From an uncultured Eudoraea sp. (GTDB taxonomy: Bacteria; Bacteroidota; Bacteroidia; Flavobacteriales; Flavobacteriaceae): DNA of 38,337 bases. Positions within the stretch are counted from its first letter, which is position 1, and the number at the start of each line of letters is the position of its first letter. A program made the position numbers and the translations under genes. The stretch spans positions 1 to 38,337 of the forward strand of contig CAJQNH010000041.1 in assembly GCA_905479615.1 (NCBI GenBank), in the 5' to 3' direction. Below are positions 25,803 through 35,525 of the stretch, one piece after another. The notes beneath the pieces are model-generated. The model saw nothing but the letters and a program-made list of their open reading frames with translations, made no database searches and was not told the DNA's origin.

Positions 25803-26690
25803 ATGATATTAGAGAAGAGAATCCCATTGCGGTATTGGATAATGGAAATAAAATGGGATCTGCTCATTGTAAGTGTGTTTTCGGTAATTATCTATGTTAT
25901 TAAACTTTATTTAATCAGCCTGGATATTCCATTAAGTATAGGGACATTTTTAGGAACAGCCATTGCCTTGTTATTATCCTTTAAACTATCACAATCCTAT
26001 GAACGTTGGTGGGAAGCCCGAAAAATTTGGGGGGCTATAGTTAATGATTCCAGGACATTGGTGATACAGCTAAAACAATTTAGTGAAAAATCCGATAACA
26101 GTATTCTGAAAACTATGGCATATCGTCAGATCGCCTGGTGCTACGCGCTTGGACAGTATTTGAGAAAACTGGATGGGCTTGATTTTCTAAAAGAATTTAT
26201 TTCCGAAGATGAAATGATATTAATAAATCAAAATAACCATGGGCCTTTGACACTGCTTGATCATCACGGGCGCGATGTAAAGACCCTCCACAAAAGAAAA
26301 TCACTAAATGACTTTCAACAAGTACAATTAGATAATACAATATTGAGACTTACGGCCTCTATGGGCATGGCTGAGCGAATAAAAAACACGGTTTTTCCCA
26401 GAACATACAGAAATGTTCTGCACTTTTTTATCTATATCTTTTTGTTGTTGTTGTCTCTGGCACTTGAAAATATCTATGGTTTTTTGGAGGTTCCATTATT
26501 GGTTTTAATTTCCATTCCTTTTTTTATGCTTGAGAAAATTGCATTTGTCATTCAGGACCCTTTCGAAAATAAACCTACAGATACGGCTATGACGAGCATT
26601 GCGCGTGCTATTGAGATAAATATTAAGGAACTTCTGGGGGAAAAAGAATTACCTGAACCTTTAAAGAATAAAGGGTTTTATATTATGTGA
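25803..26690 (+). CDS. bestrophin-like anion channel (YneE/UPF0187 family)
   Basis: A 295-aa membrane protein of the bacterial bestrophin family, which forms pentameric ion channels. Family features are the opening PLRYWIMEIKWDLL, the pore-helix region GTFLGTAIALLLSFKLSQSYERWWEARKIWG (glycines and the S-x-SYERWWEAR motif) and the C-terminal part IQDPFENKPTDTAMTSIARAIEINIKELL. Length fits. Ion selectivity cannot be read. No TAnnTTTG box was seen upstream. The GH30 gene begins 34 bp downstream on the same strand and may be co-transcribed. Confidence 0.9.
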   Translation: MILEKRIPLRYWIMEIKWDLLIVSVFSVIIYVIKLYLISLDIPLSIGTFLGTAIALLLSFKLSQSYERWWEARKIWGAIVNDSRTLVIQLKQFSEKSDNSILKTMAYRQIAWCYALGQYLRKLDGLDFLKEFISEDEMILINQNNHGPLTLLDHHGRDVKTLHKRKSLNDFQQVQLDNTILRLTASMGMAERIKNTVFPRTYRNVLHFFIYIFLLLLSLALENIYGFLEVPLLVLISIPFFMLEKIAFVIQDPFENKPTDTAMTSIARAIEINIKELLGEKELPEPLKNKGFYIM

Positions 26691-26724
26691 TTGTCTTCCA
26701 ATTCCTTTTTTAAATGTAAATCTT

Positions 26725-28206
26725 ATGTTTTTATACTTATTTAAAAAGTTATCCCAACCAATTAATTATCTTAACAATATTCTCAATCAAAAGTATGTTC
26801 TACTAGCGATTTTTATTGTTCCAGTAATTTTCTTAGGCTGTAAGGGAGAGTCCGGTTCAGAAAGTGCCGTAACAACAGCGAAAATATATCGCACTTCCCT
26901 AGACCAATCCCAATTATTAAAAGAAGCCGATATTAAGAAGAGTGATATTTCTGCAACCACTTCCGTTGGAGCAACTATTACCCTGGATCCTTCTACTTCT
27001 TACCAGGTAATGGATGGTTTCGGTTATACGCTTACTGGTGGTAGCGCCTTGCATTTACAAAAGATGACTGCTCTTTCCAGAAGCAAGATTATAGAAGAAC
27101 TTTTTGGTAAAGGTCCTAAAAGTATTGGCGTGAGTTATTTAAGAGTAAGTATTGGCGCCTCGGATCTGGATGAATATCCCTGGTCCTACAACGACCTTCC
27201 AACAGGAGAATCTGATCCTGATCTGGAACATTTTTCAATGGCCTACGATACACTTTATCTGATACCAACTTTAAAGGAAATACTTAAAATTTCACCCCAA
27301 ATAAAAATTATGGGTTCACCCTGGTCACCACCGGCATGGATGAAGGATAATAAAGATACACGTGGTGGCAGCCTGATAAAAGAATACTATCCAGCCTACG
27401 CAAATTATTTTGTAAAATACATAAAAGCGATGGAAGCTGAGGGCATAACAATTGATGCTATTACCGTTCAAAATGAACCTTTGCATCCCGGCAATAATCC
27501 AAGCCTATTAATGTTAGCCAAAGATCAGGGGGAATTTGTAAAAAATCATTTGGGACCTGCTTTTAAAGAAAACGGAATTGAAACTAAAATAATCCTTTAT
27601 GACCATAACGCAGACAGGCCAGACTATCCTATTTCTATTCTGGACGATCCAAAAGCTGCACAATACGTAGACGGCTCAGCATTTCATTTATATGGAGGCA
27701 CTATAGATGCCTTGTCTAAAGTTCATAATGCACATCCTGAGAAACATCTCTATTTTACTGAACAATGGATAGGTGCTCCAGGTAATTTTGAAGAGAATCT
27801 TAGTTGGCATATAGAAAATCTTATTATTGGAGCACCGCGGAATTGGAGCCGAAACGTATTGCAATGGAACCTTGCAGCTGATGAAAATCAACAACCTCAT
27901 ACAGATCGAGGTGGCTGTACCCGTTGTCTTGGAGCTATTACCATTAAAGGTGATAGTATCACCAGAAATCCGGCCTACTATATCATTGCCCATGCTTCAA
28001 AATTTGTACCTCCTGGTTCTGTTAGAATAGATTCTAACCAGGAAGAGAAACTACTTAATGTGGCCTATCGCACTCCAGAAAATAAAACAGTAGTAATTTT
28101 GCAAAATATGAAAAATGAGACTATTACTGTTGAACTCAATAAAGAAGAAGAAAAGTTAATAATAACTTTAGGCGGTAAGGATATAGCTACATTGGTTTGG
28201 GAATAA
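26725..28206 (+). CDS. glycoside hydrolase family 30 lipoprotein (glucosylceramidase-like)
   Basis: A 493-aa GH30 enzyme. A hydrophobic segment ends in FLGC with C39, a lipobox, so it is likely a surface or periplasmic lipoprotein. The barrel shows MDGFGYTLTGGSALHL, KIMGSPWSPPAWMKDN, the acid/base E251 in VQNEPLHPG and the nucleophile E346 in YFTEQWIG. A C-terminal beta domain follows the NPAYYIIAHASKFV stretch. Activity on beta-1,6- or beta-1,3-linked glucan or related glycans is plausible from the family; the substrate is unproven. The signal region is unusually long (38 residues before the cysteine). It follows the bestrophin gene closely and ends 6 bp from the convergent MATE gene. Confidence 0.92.
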   Translation: MFLYLFKKLSQPINYLNNILNQKYVLLAIFIVPVIFLGCKGESGSESAVTTAKIYRTSLDQSQLLKEADIKKSDISATTSVGATITLDPSTSYQVMDGFGYTLTGGSALHLQKMTALSRSKIIEELFGKGPKSIGVSYLRVSIGASDLDEYPWSYNDLPTGESDPDLEHFSMAYDTLYLIPTLKEILKISPQIKIMGSPWSPPAWMKDNKDTRGGSLIKEYYPAYANYFVKYIKAMEAEGITIDAITVQNEPLHPGNNPSLLMLAKDQGEFVKNHLGPAFKENGIETKIILYDHNADRPDYPISILDDPKAAQYVDGSAFHLYGGTIDALSKVHNAHPEKHLYFTEQWIGAPGNFEENLSWHIENLIIGAPRNWSRNVLQWNLAADENQQPHTDRGGCTRCLGAITIKGDSITRNPAYYIIAHASKFVPPGSVRIDSNQEEKLLNVAYRTPENKTVVILQNMKNETITVELNKEEEKLIITLGGKDIATLVWE

Positions 28207-28212
28207 TAGAAT

Positions 28213-29589
28213 TCAGACTAGTACCTTTTTTACTTCTTTTCTTAAATAAAAACCGGTAACCAGGGTTGATAATACATCCGCAATAGGGAAGGAGATCCAA
28301 ACACCCAATTCCCCCAAATAATTTGGCAAAGTCAGGATTAAAGGAATAAAAAAGAATCCTTGCCGCGTTAAAGTAAGGAGCAAGGCCGGAACTGCTTTTC
28401 CAACGGCTTGAAAATATGCAGCCCCTATTAGCTGAAGTGCTATAATAGGTGTTGCGGCAAAAACCCATCGCATTGCTGAAGGAGTATGTTCCAATACAAA
28501 GGCATTTGTTGCTATTTCCAGGGCGGACATATTTGGTTTATCGCTTAAAAATAAAGCTGCAATCTCTGCAGGAAAAATCATTAGAAGCACAAAGACCAGG
28601 GTAGCTACCAAGGCGGCATATATGATAGCAGTCTTTATTGATTCCTTTACCCTATCATACTTTTGGGCCCCATAGTTATAGCTTGCAATAGGAAGGAATC
28701 CTTGGGTAACACCAAATACAGGGAAAAGGGCAAACATTAGCATTCGTCCAATAATGGCATATACTGCTACCATCGGCTCACCTCCAAGAGCAAACAAAAT
28801 ATTGTTCATGAGCAAATAGGTGATACTTGTTACCGCTTGCCGTGAGAGGGTTACAAATCCCAGACCTCCTATTTCCCGTAAAATATCTCTATTTAATCCG
28901 AAATGTGACCAATTAATCTTTAATTCAGAATTTTTGGATCTGAAAAAATAAAAAATATAGGCAAAACACATAAGATAACCTGCCGTAGTCGCCCAGGCTG
29001 CTCCTGCCATGCCCCAATCAAATACATAAATGAATATATAGTCTAATACAAGATTGCCTATTGATGGAATAATCATGGCAATCATAGCAGACTTAGGTTT
29101 CCCTTCAGCCCGAATGACTGTATTACCCATCATACAAAGAGCTAAAAAAGGCACTCCGTATAACACTATGGTATAGTAAATCTTTGCCGGATCAAATATG
29201 GCCCCCTTGCCCCCGAATGCAGGAATTAAACCATCAACAAAGTAAAGACCTAAAACCACCATGGAAATGGTGACCAAGAAAGTTAGCGTAATCTGATTCC
29301 CAAAGGTTTTTAGTGCCTTCTCTTTATGATCTGCACCAAGAGCCCGGGATATTATACTGCTGCCCCCAATCCCAATTGCCATTCCCAATGCTGCTATAAA
29401 AAAAGAAACCGGCAGAACTACATTAATGGCTGCTATGGCAATAGAACCAATCCAGTTGCCGACGAATATAGTATCAACTAATATATTGAGCGACATCACA
29501 AGAATGCCTATTGAAGCGGGAACTGCTTGTCTAATAAGGAGTTTTCCTATGGGTTCCGTCCCTAATTGATCTGCGGTGACTTTCGCCAT
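28213..29589 (-). CDS. MATE family multidrug/efflux transporter
   Basis: A 458-aa membrane protein with about 12 hydrophobic helices in two similar halves, the layout of MATE cation antiporters (Na+ or H+ coupled). Typical parts are the N-terminal PIGKLLIRQAVPASIGILVM and the mid-protein GQ/asparagine-containing segment FPVFGVTQGFLPIASYNYGA. Substrate is unknown. It lies 87 bp downstream of ferrochelatase, same strand. A near-consensus -7 box (TATGTTTA, 29612-29619) suggests its own promoter. Confidence 0.92.
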   Translation of the reverse strand: MAKVTADQLGTEPIGKLLIRQAVPASIGILVMSLNILVDTIFVGNWIGSIAIAAINVVLPVSFFIAALGMAIGIGGSSIISRALGADHKEKALKTFGNQITLTFLVTISMVVLGLYFVDGLIPAFGGKGAIFDPAKIYYTIVLYGVPFLALCMMGNTVIRAEGKPKSAMIAMIIPSIGNLVLDYIFIYVFDWGMAGAAWATTAGYLMCFAYIFYFFRSKNSELKINWSHFGLNRDILREIGGLGFVTLSRQAVTSITYLLMNNILFALGGEPMVAVYAIIGRMLMFALFPVFGVTQGFLPIASYNYGAQKYDRVKESIKTAIIYAALVATLVFVLLMIFPAEIAALFLSDKPNMSALEIATNAFVLEHTPSAMRWVFAATPIIALQLIGAAYFQAVGKAVPALLLTLTRQGFFFIPLILTLPNYLGELGVWISFPIADVLSTLVTGFYLRKEVKKVLV

Positions 29590-29676
29590 TATTGCGCAAT
29601 GATTATGAAATTAAACATATACTGTTAGATGATTTCACCCTTTATAATTCCAATGATAATAAATGAATACTAGGTA

Positions 29677-30708
29677 TTAAACCGGAAGTGTTTCATTTTT
29701 ATGCCAATTATTTATCCATTCAGCCATTAGAGTCACCCAGGGATCACTTTCATTTAAGCAAGGAATATGAATATAATCCTCACCTCCCGCTTCCATGAAT
29801 TGTTCCTTGCCTTCCATAGCAATTTCTTCAAGAGTCTCGAGACAATCACTTACAAAAGCAGGTGTAATCACAGCAAGTTTCTTAACTCCTGCTTTTGCAA
29901 GACGTTCAAACTCAAAATCTGTATAAGGTTTTAACCAAGGATCTCCGGCGAGTCGCGATTGAAAAGAAGTACTCACTTTGTCTTCGTCCAGATTTAATTC
30001 CGCCTTTACCAATTCTGTGGTATCATAACACTGATGTCTATAACACGTATTGTGTGCCACGGAGTTTATTTGGCAACAACTCCCATCTATTTTGCAGTGG
30101 AATTTAGTTGGATCCGACTTTCTGATGTGCCGTTCGGGAATACCGTGATATGAAAATAATATATGATCATAATCAAAGTTTTTTAGTTCCTTCATAATTC
30201 GTTCAGAAAGTACTTTTATGTAATCCGAATTTTTATAAAACGCGGGTAAGGTGGTAATTTTTATATCCGGAAAATGTACCTGCTGTTCCTGCATAGTTTT
30301 AACTACAACAGTCTCATAAGAAGACATGGCATAGTGAGGGTAAAGTGGCACCAGTAATATTTCACTCACTCCTTTGTCCTTTAATTCCTTTAATGCGTTC
30401 TTAATACTCATTGAGCCATAGCGCATCCCCAGGGCAACTGGAAGATCTGTTTGCTGCTGGACTTTAGATGCAAAACGTTCTGAAATTACTATTAAAGGAG
30501 ATCCTTCTTTCCACCATATCTTAGCATATGCTTTTGCCGATTTCTTTGGACGTGTTTGCAGAATAATTCCACGAACCAGCAGGTTACGCAGCCAGTTAGG
30601 CACATCAATTACCCGCTCATCCATCAAAAACTCATCCAGATATGGTTTTACTTCTTTTGCAGTAGGACCATCCGGAGATCCTAAGTTCACTAGTAATACG
30701 CCCTTCAT
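29677..30708 (-). CDS. hemH: ferrochelatase
   Basis: A 343-aa ferrochelatase, which inserts Fe2+ into protoporphyrin IX, the last step of classical heme b synthesis. The N-terminus is MKGVLLVNLGSPDGP and the catalytic histidine is H188 in FSYHGIPERHI. The acidic loop with SDCLETLEEIAMEGKEQF is at the C-terminal side. An internal cysteine group (HCKIDGSCC and CYRHQC) resembles the extra cysteines of Bacteroidota ferrochelatases, possibly an Fe-S site. A TATTTTTG box (30741-30748) lies 32 bp before the ATG. Confidence 0.95.
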   Translation of the reverse strand: MKGVLLVNLGSPDGPTAKEVKPYLDEFLMDERVIDVPNWLRNLLVRGIILQTRPKKSAKAYAKIWWKEGSPLIVISERFASKVQQQTDLPVALGMRYGSMSIKNALKELKDKGVSEILLVPLYPHYAMSSYETVVVKTMQEQQVHFPDIKITTLPAFYKNSDYIKVLSERIMKELKNFDYDHILFSYHGIPERHIRKSDPTKFHCKIDGSCCQINSVAHNTCYRHQCYDTTELVKAELNLDEDKVSTSFQSRLAGDPWLKPYTDFEFERLAKAGVKKLAVITPAFVSDCLETLEEIAMEGKEQFMEAGGEDYIHIPCLNESDPWVTLMAEWINNWHKNETLPV

Positions 30709-30740
30709 AATTCTTTTTTATGCTATTTTTTTTAACAATA

Positions 30741-30748
30741 CAAAAATA
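30741..30748 (-). promoter_or_regulatory. -7 promoter box TATTTTTG before hemH
   Basis: Exact TAnnTTTG match on the minus strand, 32 nt before the ATG at 30708. A clear -33 element was not found. Confidence 0.5.
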
Positions 30749-30919
30749 CTACTTGGAATGAAACACCGTTAAATTAAGACGAATACTTTTCTGATGACCA
30801 TATAAGTAATCCCTATGGAGCTAACCACTCCAAGCGGAAATTTATCCAAAATTGCTTAGAGATTAGAAAATATTCCAACCTCCGTTAAATTACATGAGGC
30901 CCCAAACAAACCAAAAATA

Positions 30920-33900
30920 ATGCGCTTAACCTATGTAATCATTTGTCTTGTTTTATCGCTGATGGGCTATTCCCAATCGGAAAAAAGTTTACTCTGGGAA
31001 ATATCTGGTAACGGCTTGGAAACATCTTCCTATTTATACGGTACCATGCACGTAAGCAAAAAGATTGCTTTCCGATTAGATGATGTTTTTTATGAAGCCC
31101 TGGATAGTAGTGAAATAATCGCTCTCGAATCTGATCCTGAAACCTGGCTGGAAAGTGAAGAACGTTTTGGTTCAAGTTCTCATAAAGAAGGATATGGTTT
31201 CACCACCAAAGGATTTTATACACATTCCTTTGCTCTGCAACATCCTCGAAAAAAAGACCTGGCATCTTACCTCGCATTTGAAGAAAGGTTGGTAAACAGT
31301 ATCCTTTACAGGACTAATGAATATTCACAAAATTTTGAGGAGGACACCTATTTGGATATGTTCATCTATCAGGCAGGAAGTCGGTTTAACAAACCTATTC
31401 TTGCATTAGAGAAACTCGAGGAATCAGCAGCACTGGTAGGAAGGGCTGGCCTGAATTCTATGAAAATGAAACCGGATGAATGGCTTCAAAAACGGATGCA
31501 GCAACAAGACCTGATGTTTTTAATGCAGGATGCATATAGAGAGCGCAATTTAAGCTTATTAGATTCTATTGATAAAGCGATGTATACGGATCATTATCTA
31601 AAAAACATGCTCTATATCCGTAATGAGAACATGGCAGGAAGTTTAGATTCCGCTATGCAAAAAGCTAAAGTTTTTGCAGGAATTGGGGCAGCTCATTTAC
31701 CCGGTACGCACGGGGTAATTGCCTTATTAGAAGAAAAAGGATATGTTGTAAAACCCCTTGTTTCTGAAGCTACCGAAAAAGGTCAAAAACTCAAAGACAA
31801 ATTCGTTAAGAAAATAAGGGAAAATTCTTATAACACTTTTGGGCCAGATGATAATTTCTTTACCATTTCACTTCCCAATAAATTATATCCGATATCCGAA
31901 AGAATTACTACAGTTTATGTTTCACCAGATTTGGCAAATGGAAGCTATTTAATGGTAAACAGGATACCCACATATGCCAGTTTGAAAGCAGGAGGAGACT
32001 ACACCATAGAGGATATTGAAGAATTATTGTTTGAAAATATACCAGGAACGATATTAAGTAAAACACCTATTATCAACAAGAAATATAAAGGCTTGGATAT
32101 TAGAAACAAATTAAAGAATGGCGATCATCAGCGATACCAAATTTACATAACCCCGCTGGAGATACTTATTTTTAAAATGGGAGGAGAAGGTGATTACGTC
32201 ATTAATTATTCCGATATAATATTTAATAGCCTCAAGTTTAAATCCCCTAATAAAGGAAGCAAGCTCATTTCTTCAGATTACAAGGACTTTGAGATATCCA
32301 TGCCAGGGCTTTATAAATTTACAAATACATCAAGAGGTGGTAGTCGCAACATTGAAGGATATGACCCTGCAACCAATTCGTATTATTTCCTTAAGAAGAC
32401 CACCCTGAACGATCTAAATTTTATTGAGGAAGACAACTTTGAGCTTAAACAGATTCAAAAACGAATATACCAGGACCTTCAGCTTAAACCAGAATACAAT
32501 TCCTTTGAAAATAAATCTCTTACTTCCAAAGCTGTTTGGGATTCGGTAACTGGTCAGAATTTATACCTGAAAACAGTAATTAAAAGGGGGGATTATTATT
32601 TGCTGGGTGTCCGTGCCAAAAATGAAATAAACGCAGAGGACTACTTTAATTCTTTTAAAATTAGAGAGGTGTCTTATCCCGAAATATTCAAAAAGGTGGT
32701 GGATACAGCTATGCATTTTAGTACGGTTACATCTGTAGATCCTCCAAAATTTGTTGAAAACAGCAATTACAAATTCAGTAATAAGAAAAAAACAAAAGCT
32801 TATAGTCCCTATTCTAAAAAGACAATCTATCAAAACAAAAATAATGAAGCAATTGAGATAGAGATAACAAAATCACATGACTATCTCACATTTTCCAATA
32901 TCGATTCTATTTGGGCTTTACGGAAAAAACAATATTCTGACAAAAAGTTTAATATTCTAAATGAAAAAACTAAAACGTCAGATGATGGTACCCACGAATT
33001 ACAATTCGTAATCACCGATACTGCAAGTACCCGGGGTATTCTAATTAAGAATATCATTCGGGGTGGATTGTTATACCAGTTAAAGGCAGTAGTCGATAAA
33101 ATTTCAGAGCCCAGTCCGTTTATAAGTATCTTTTTTGATAATTTTAAACCGGAAGGCGAGCCTTTAGGAAGGGATCTTCTTGAAGATAAAACAGCAGATT
33201 TCTTTGCCGCACTCAGGGAAAATGATAGTATAGTACTGAAAGGTTACAGATATCTTTTGTTTGATAAACGTCATATAGATTCACTAACTTACTATATTTC
33301 ACAATACTCCTTTGATGATGATAAAAAGCATATACAATCTTACCTCATAAAGAAATTAGGTGAATTGCAACATCATAAGGTTATTCCATTTATGAAGGAA
33401 TTATATGCCAAATCATATAATAATTCTAGCGCACAAATTAAAATTCTACAGTCAATTGCAAGGAAAAAAACTGAAGCCTCCGCGAGTCTATTACTGGATC
33501 TTATGTCACAAGATTTGCCTCTGGTATCTAATACTGCGGAAATCAAGAATATTTTTAAACCATTTGAAGATAGTTTGGAATTAGCAAAGAGATTATATCC
33601 AGAGTTGTTAGAATACAGTTCTATAACGGAATATAAAGCGCCTATTTTTTCCGTTCTTGCACAGCTAAAAAGAGAAGATCTGGTGAAACCCTCCTACTAT
33701 AAAAAATATAGGGGTCAGCTTTTAAATGATGCTAAAATCCTCTTAAAAAGGCATCTGGGTGAACAAAATAACAATCAATTAAAAACAAGGCAGGCAAACT
33801 ATACCAGGCTCCGGAATAATAAGATTTTAGAAGATTATGTTGTTTTACTATATCCATTCGCCGGAGAAAGAGAAATGGGTCAATTTTTTAATCGCCTCCT

Positions 33901-34444
33901 TTTAGTAAAAGATCCACAAATTCGAAGCACCTATATAGCGCAGCTTGCATTAGATGGGAAAAGTATACCAACGGCAGTGATCAATTCTATGGCTTATGAT
34001 ATTAATAGCAGGCTTTTGTTATATACCAAGTTAATGCGTCAAGGAAAATCTGATATTTTTCCACATCAATACAGTTCTGAACAATCCTTGGCAGAAGCCC
34101 TCATCTATAAGGACAGAAGGTTTGACAGTAATAAAGATAAGGTTATACCCCTAGGTGAGAGGTCTATCATTTATAAGAATAATCCTCATACCGCATATTA
34201 TTTTAAGACACAAAATAGCCAGGATTATCATAAGAATTTTAAAGTCCATATTGTAGTATTTGCAGATGATGCCCCCTTCAATCTAGTTCCTTATTATATT
34301 AATGAAGGATTGCGGATGGCAGATACGGATACTGAGGAGGAGGCAATCAACTTTGTAACTGAAACCTTTATATTAAAAGATCGGAAAAGGGCTATTGCCT
34401 ACAGGCCAAACCAGTATCGCGGTTATGGAAGTATTGGCTTCTAA
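30920..34444 (+). CDS. very large TraB/GumN-type protein with long C-terminal extension
   Basis: A 1174-aa secreted protein. After a signal peptide (MRLTYVIICLVLSLMGYSQ) comes a TraB/GumN domain (about 20-280) with G41-T-M-H44 (YLYGTMHVSKK), the acidic motif LESDPETW and the GxxH element at H259 (GIGAAHLPG). This fold is related to erythromycin-esterase/Tiki-type metalloprotease folds, but its activity here is unproven. Residues about 290-760 form an unrecognised beta-rich region, and about 760-1060 looks like helical hairpin (HEAT-like) repeats. Typical GumN proteins are about 300 aa, so most of the chain is extension. A DUF1460 gene follows closely. Confidence 0.85.
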   Translation: MRLTYVIICLVLSLMGYSQSEKSLLWEISGNGLETSSYLYGTMHVSKKIAFRLDDVFYEALDSSEIIALESDPETWLESEERFGSSSHKEGYGFTTKGFYTHSFALQHPRKKDLASYLAFEERLVNSILYRTNEYSQNFEEDTYLDMFIYQAGSRFNKPILALEKLEESAALVGRAGLNSMKMKPDEWLQKRMQQQDLMFLMQDAYRERNLSLLDSIDKAMYTDHYLKNMLYIRNENMAGSLDSAMQKAKVFAGIGAAHLPGTHGVIALLEEKGYVVKPLVSEATEKGQKLKDKFVKKIRENSYNTFGPDDNFFTISLPNKLYPISERITTVYVSPDLANGSYLMVNRIPTYASLKAGGDYTIEDIEELLFENIPGTILSKTPIINKKYKGLDIRNKLKNGDHQRYQIYITPLEILIFKMGGEGDYVINYSDIIFNSLKFKSPNKGSKLISSDYKDFEISMPGLYKFTNTSRGGSRNIEGYDPATNSYYFLKKTTLNDLNFIEEDNFELKQIQKRIYQDLQLKPEYNSFENKSLTSKAVWDSVTGQNLYLKTVIKRGDYYLLGVRAKNEINAEDYFNSFKIREVSYPEIFKKVVDTAMHFSTVTSVDPPKFVENSNYKFSNKKKTKAYSPYSKKTIYQNKNNEAIEIEITKSHDYLTFSNIDSIWALRKKQYSDKKFNILNEKTKTSDDGTHELQFVITDTASTRGILIKNIIRGGLLYQLKAVVDKISEPSPFISIFFDNFKPEGEPLGRDLLEDKTADFFAALRENDSIVLKGYRYLLFDKRHIDSLTYYISQYSFDDDKKHIQSYLIKKLGELQHHKVIPFMKELYAKSYNNSSAQIKILQSIARKKTEASASLLLDLMSQDLPLVSNTAEIKNIFKPFEDSLELAKRLYPELLEYSSITEYKAPIFSVLAQLKREDLVKPSYYKKYRGQLLNDAKILLKRHLGEQNNNQLKTRQANYTRLRNNKILEDYVVLLYPFAGEREMGQFFNRLLLVKDPQIRSTYIAQLALDGKSIPTAVINSMAYDINSRLLLYTKLMRQGKSDIFPHQYSSEQSLAEALIYKDRRFDSNKDKVIPLGERSIIYKNNPHTAYYFKTQNSQDYHKNFKVHIVVFADDAPFNLVPYYINEGLRMADTDTEEEAINFVTETFILKDRKRAIAYRPNQYRGYGSIGF

Positions 34445-34448
34445 ATTG

Positions 34449-34456
34449 TACTTTTG
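34449..34456 (+). promoter_or_regulatory. -7 promoter box TACTTTTG before the DUF1460 gene
   Basis: Exact TAnnTTTG match. It overlaps the TTG (34454) that could extend the frame, and ends 18 nt before the ATG at 34475, so it favours the ATG. Confidence 0.5.
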
Positions 34457-34474
34457 CATTATATGCAAATAGAC

Positions 34475-35311
34475 ATGAAATTAATTTCTTCTCTTTTTTT
34501 CTTTTTATTATCTCTTACACTTGGTGCCCAAAAACTTATTTGTTCGGATCAGGACAAAAAGGCATTTGATGATAAGATTAGAGAAATTCAAAATTTAAAA
34601 CAATCAGATTTTGGCGATACCATGATCTTCGTTGGTCAAACATTTCTTGGAACCCCATATGTAGCCAAAACACTCGAAATAGGAGAATCTGAATCTTTAG
34701 TTATTAATTTGCAGGGGATGGACTGCACTACGTATGTTGAGAACGTTTTGGCCTTTAGCACTTTATTAATGAAGGATAAAATGAATTTTGATTCTTTCGC
34801 CAGTACTCTTGAAAACATCCGGTATAAGGATGGTAAATTAGATGGTTATGCTTCCCGATTACACTATTTTTCTGAATGGATAGTTAACAACGAACAGAAA
34901 AAACTGTTGGAAGATGTAACTGCAGAAATAGGGGGTATAGAAATAAAGAAAGACATTAATTTTATGAGTACACACAGGGATTTGTATCCCTTTTTGCAGG
35001 ACGAAGAAAATTTCAAAAAAATTAAAGCTTCAGAAAATTACCTTAACCACCAATCTATTTGCATTTTGCCCCAGGACAAGATTGAGGCCAATGAAAATCA
35101 AATAATGAATGGCGACATTATTGCACTAACTACCTCTGTTACCGGGCTTGATATCACCCATACAGGCATTGCCATCAGGGAAAAAGATGGCCGCATTCAC
35201 TTGCTGCATGCTTCTTCTTCAGGAAAGGTTGAAGTATCTGAATTACCCTTAGTAGAATATTTGAAAAAGATTAAAAAGAATACCGGGATAATGGTGGCCA
35301 GGCCATTATAA
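34475..35311 (+). CDS. DUF1460 family secreted amidase-like protein
   Basis: A 278-aa protein of the DUF1460 family, related to NlpC/P60 and N-acetylmuramoyl-L-alanine amidase folds. The start MKLISSLFFFLLSLTLGAQ is a signal peptide; longer frames from TTG 34454 or ATG 34463 add residues before it and run into the promoter box. The catalytic cysteine is probably C84 in LQGMDCTTYVENV, and the histidine H229 in DITHTGIAI. Structures of family members show a papain-like fold acting on cell-wall peptides; the substrate here is inferred. It follows the TraB-type gene by 30 bp on the same strand. Confidence 0.88.
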   Translation: MKLISSLFFFLLSLTLGAQKLICSDQDKKAFDDKIREIQNLKQSDFGDTMIFVGQTFLGTPYVAKTLEIGESESLVINLQGMDCTTYVENVLAFSTLLMKDKMNFDSFASTLENIRYKDGKLDGYASRLHYFSEWIVNNEQKKLLEDVTAEIGGIEIKKDINFMSTHRDLYPFLQDEENFKKIKASENYLNHQSICILPQDKIEANENQIMNGDIIALTTSVTGLDITHTGIAIREKDGRIHLLHASSSGKVEVSELPLVEYLKKIKKNTGIMVARPL

Positions 35312-35354
35312 AAATTTGGTTCTGAAGTCTTGTAGCGCAGCTCTTTAATTTAGG

Positions 35355-35525
35355 TTATTTATTAATATATTCTATATAGATTGCTATGGGTACTAAACCC
35401 GTCCATCCACAAAAATCTTTTTTAGCAGGCATTCCATATGAAATTAGATCCGGAGCATAGTTCTCCCAAAAAGTATCGGTAGCTTCAAAAACTTCAGCAA
35501 CAGCAGTCCTCCGTTTCCTTATTTG
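35355..35525 (-). pseudogene. 3' remnant of a glycoside hydrolase (trehalase-like/GH63-related, MGH1-like)
   Basis: An open frame of 56 codons with no start codon of its own. It reads RKRRTAVAEVFEATDTFWEN followed by YAPDLISYGMPAKKDFCG and then WTGLVPIAIYIEYINK before a TAA at 35355-35357. The W-E-N-Y, P-x-K-D-F and G-W-T-G-L-x-P-I signature is the C-terminal end of six-hairpin glycosidases of the trehalase-like type. The rest of the enzyme is missing. The fragment begins immediately after, and in the same frame as, the TAA stop of the ThuA-like gene. It is best explained as the tail of a glycosidase gene left by a deletion. The family call is from memory of motifs, not a search. Confidence 0.65.
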
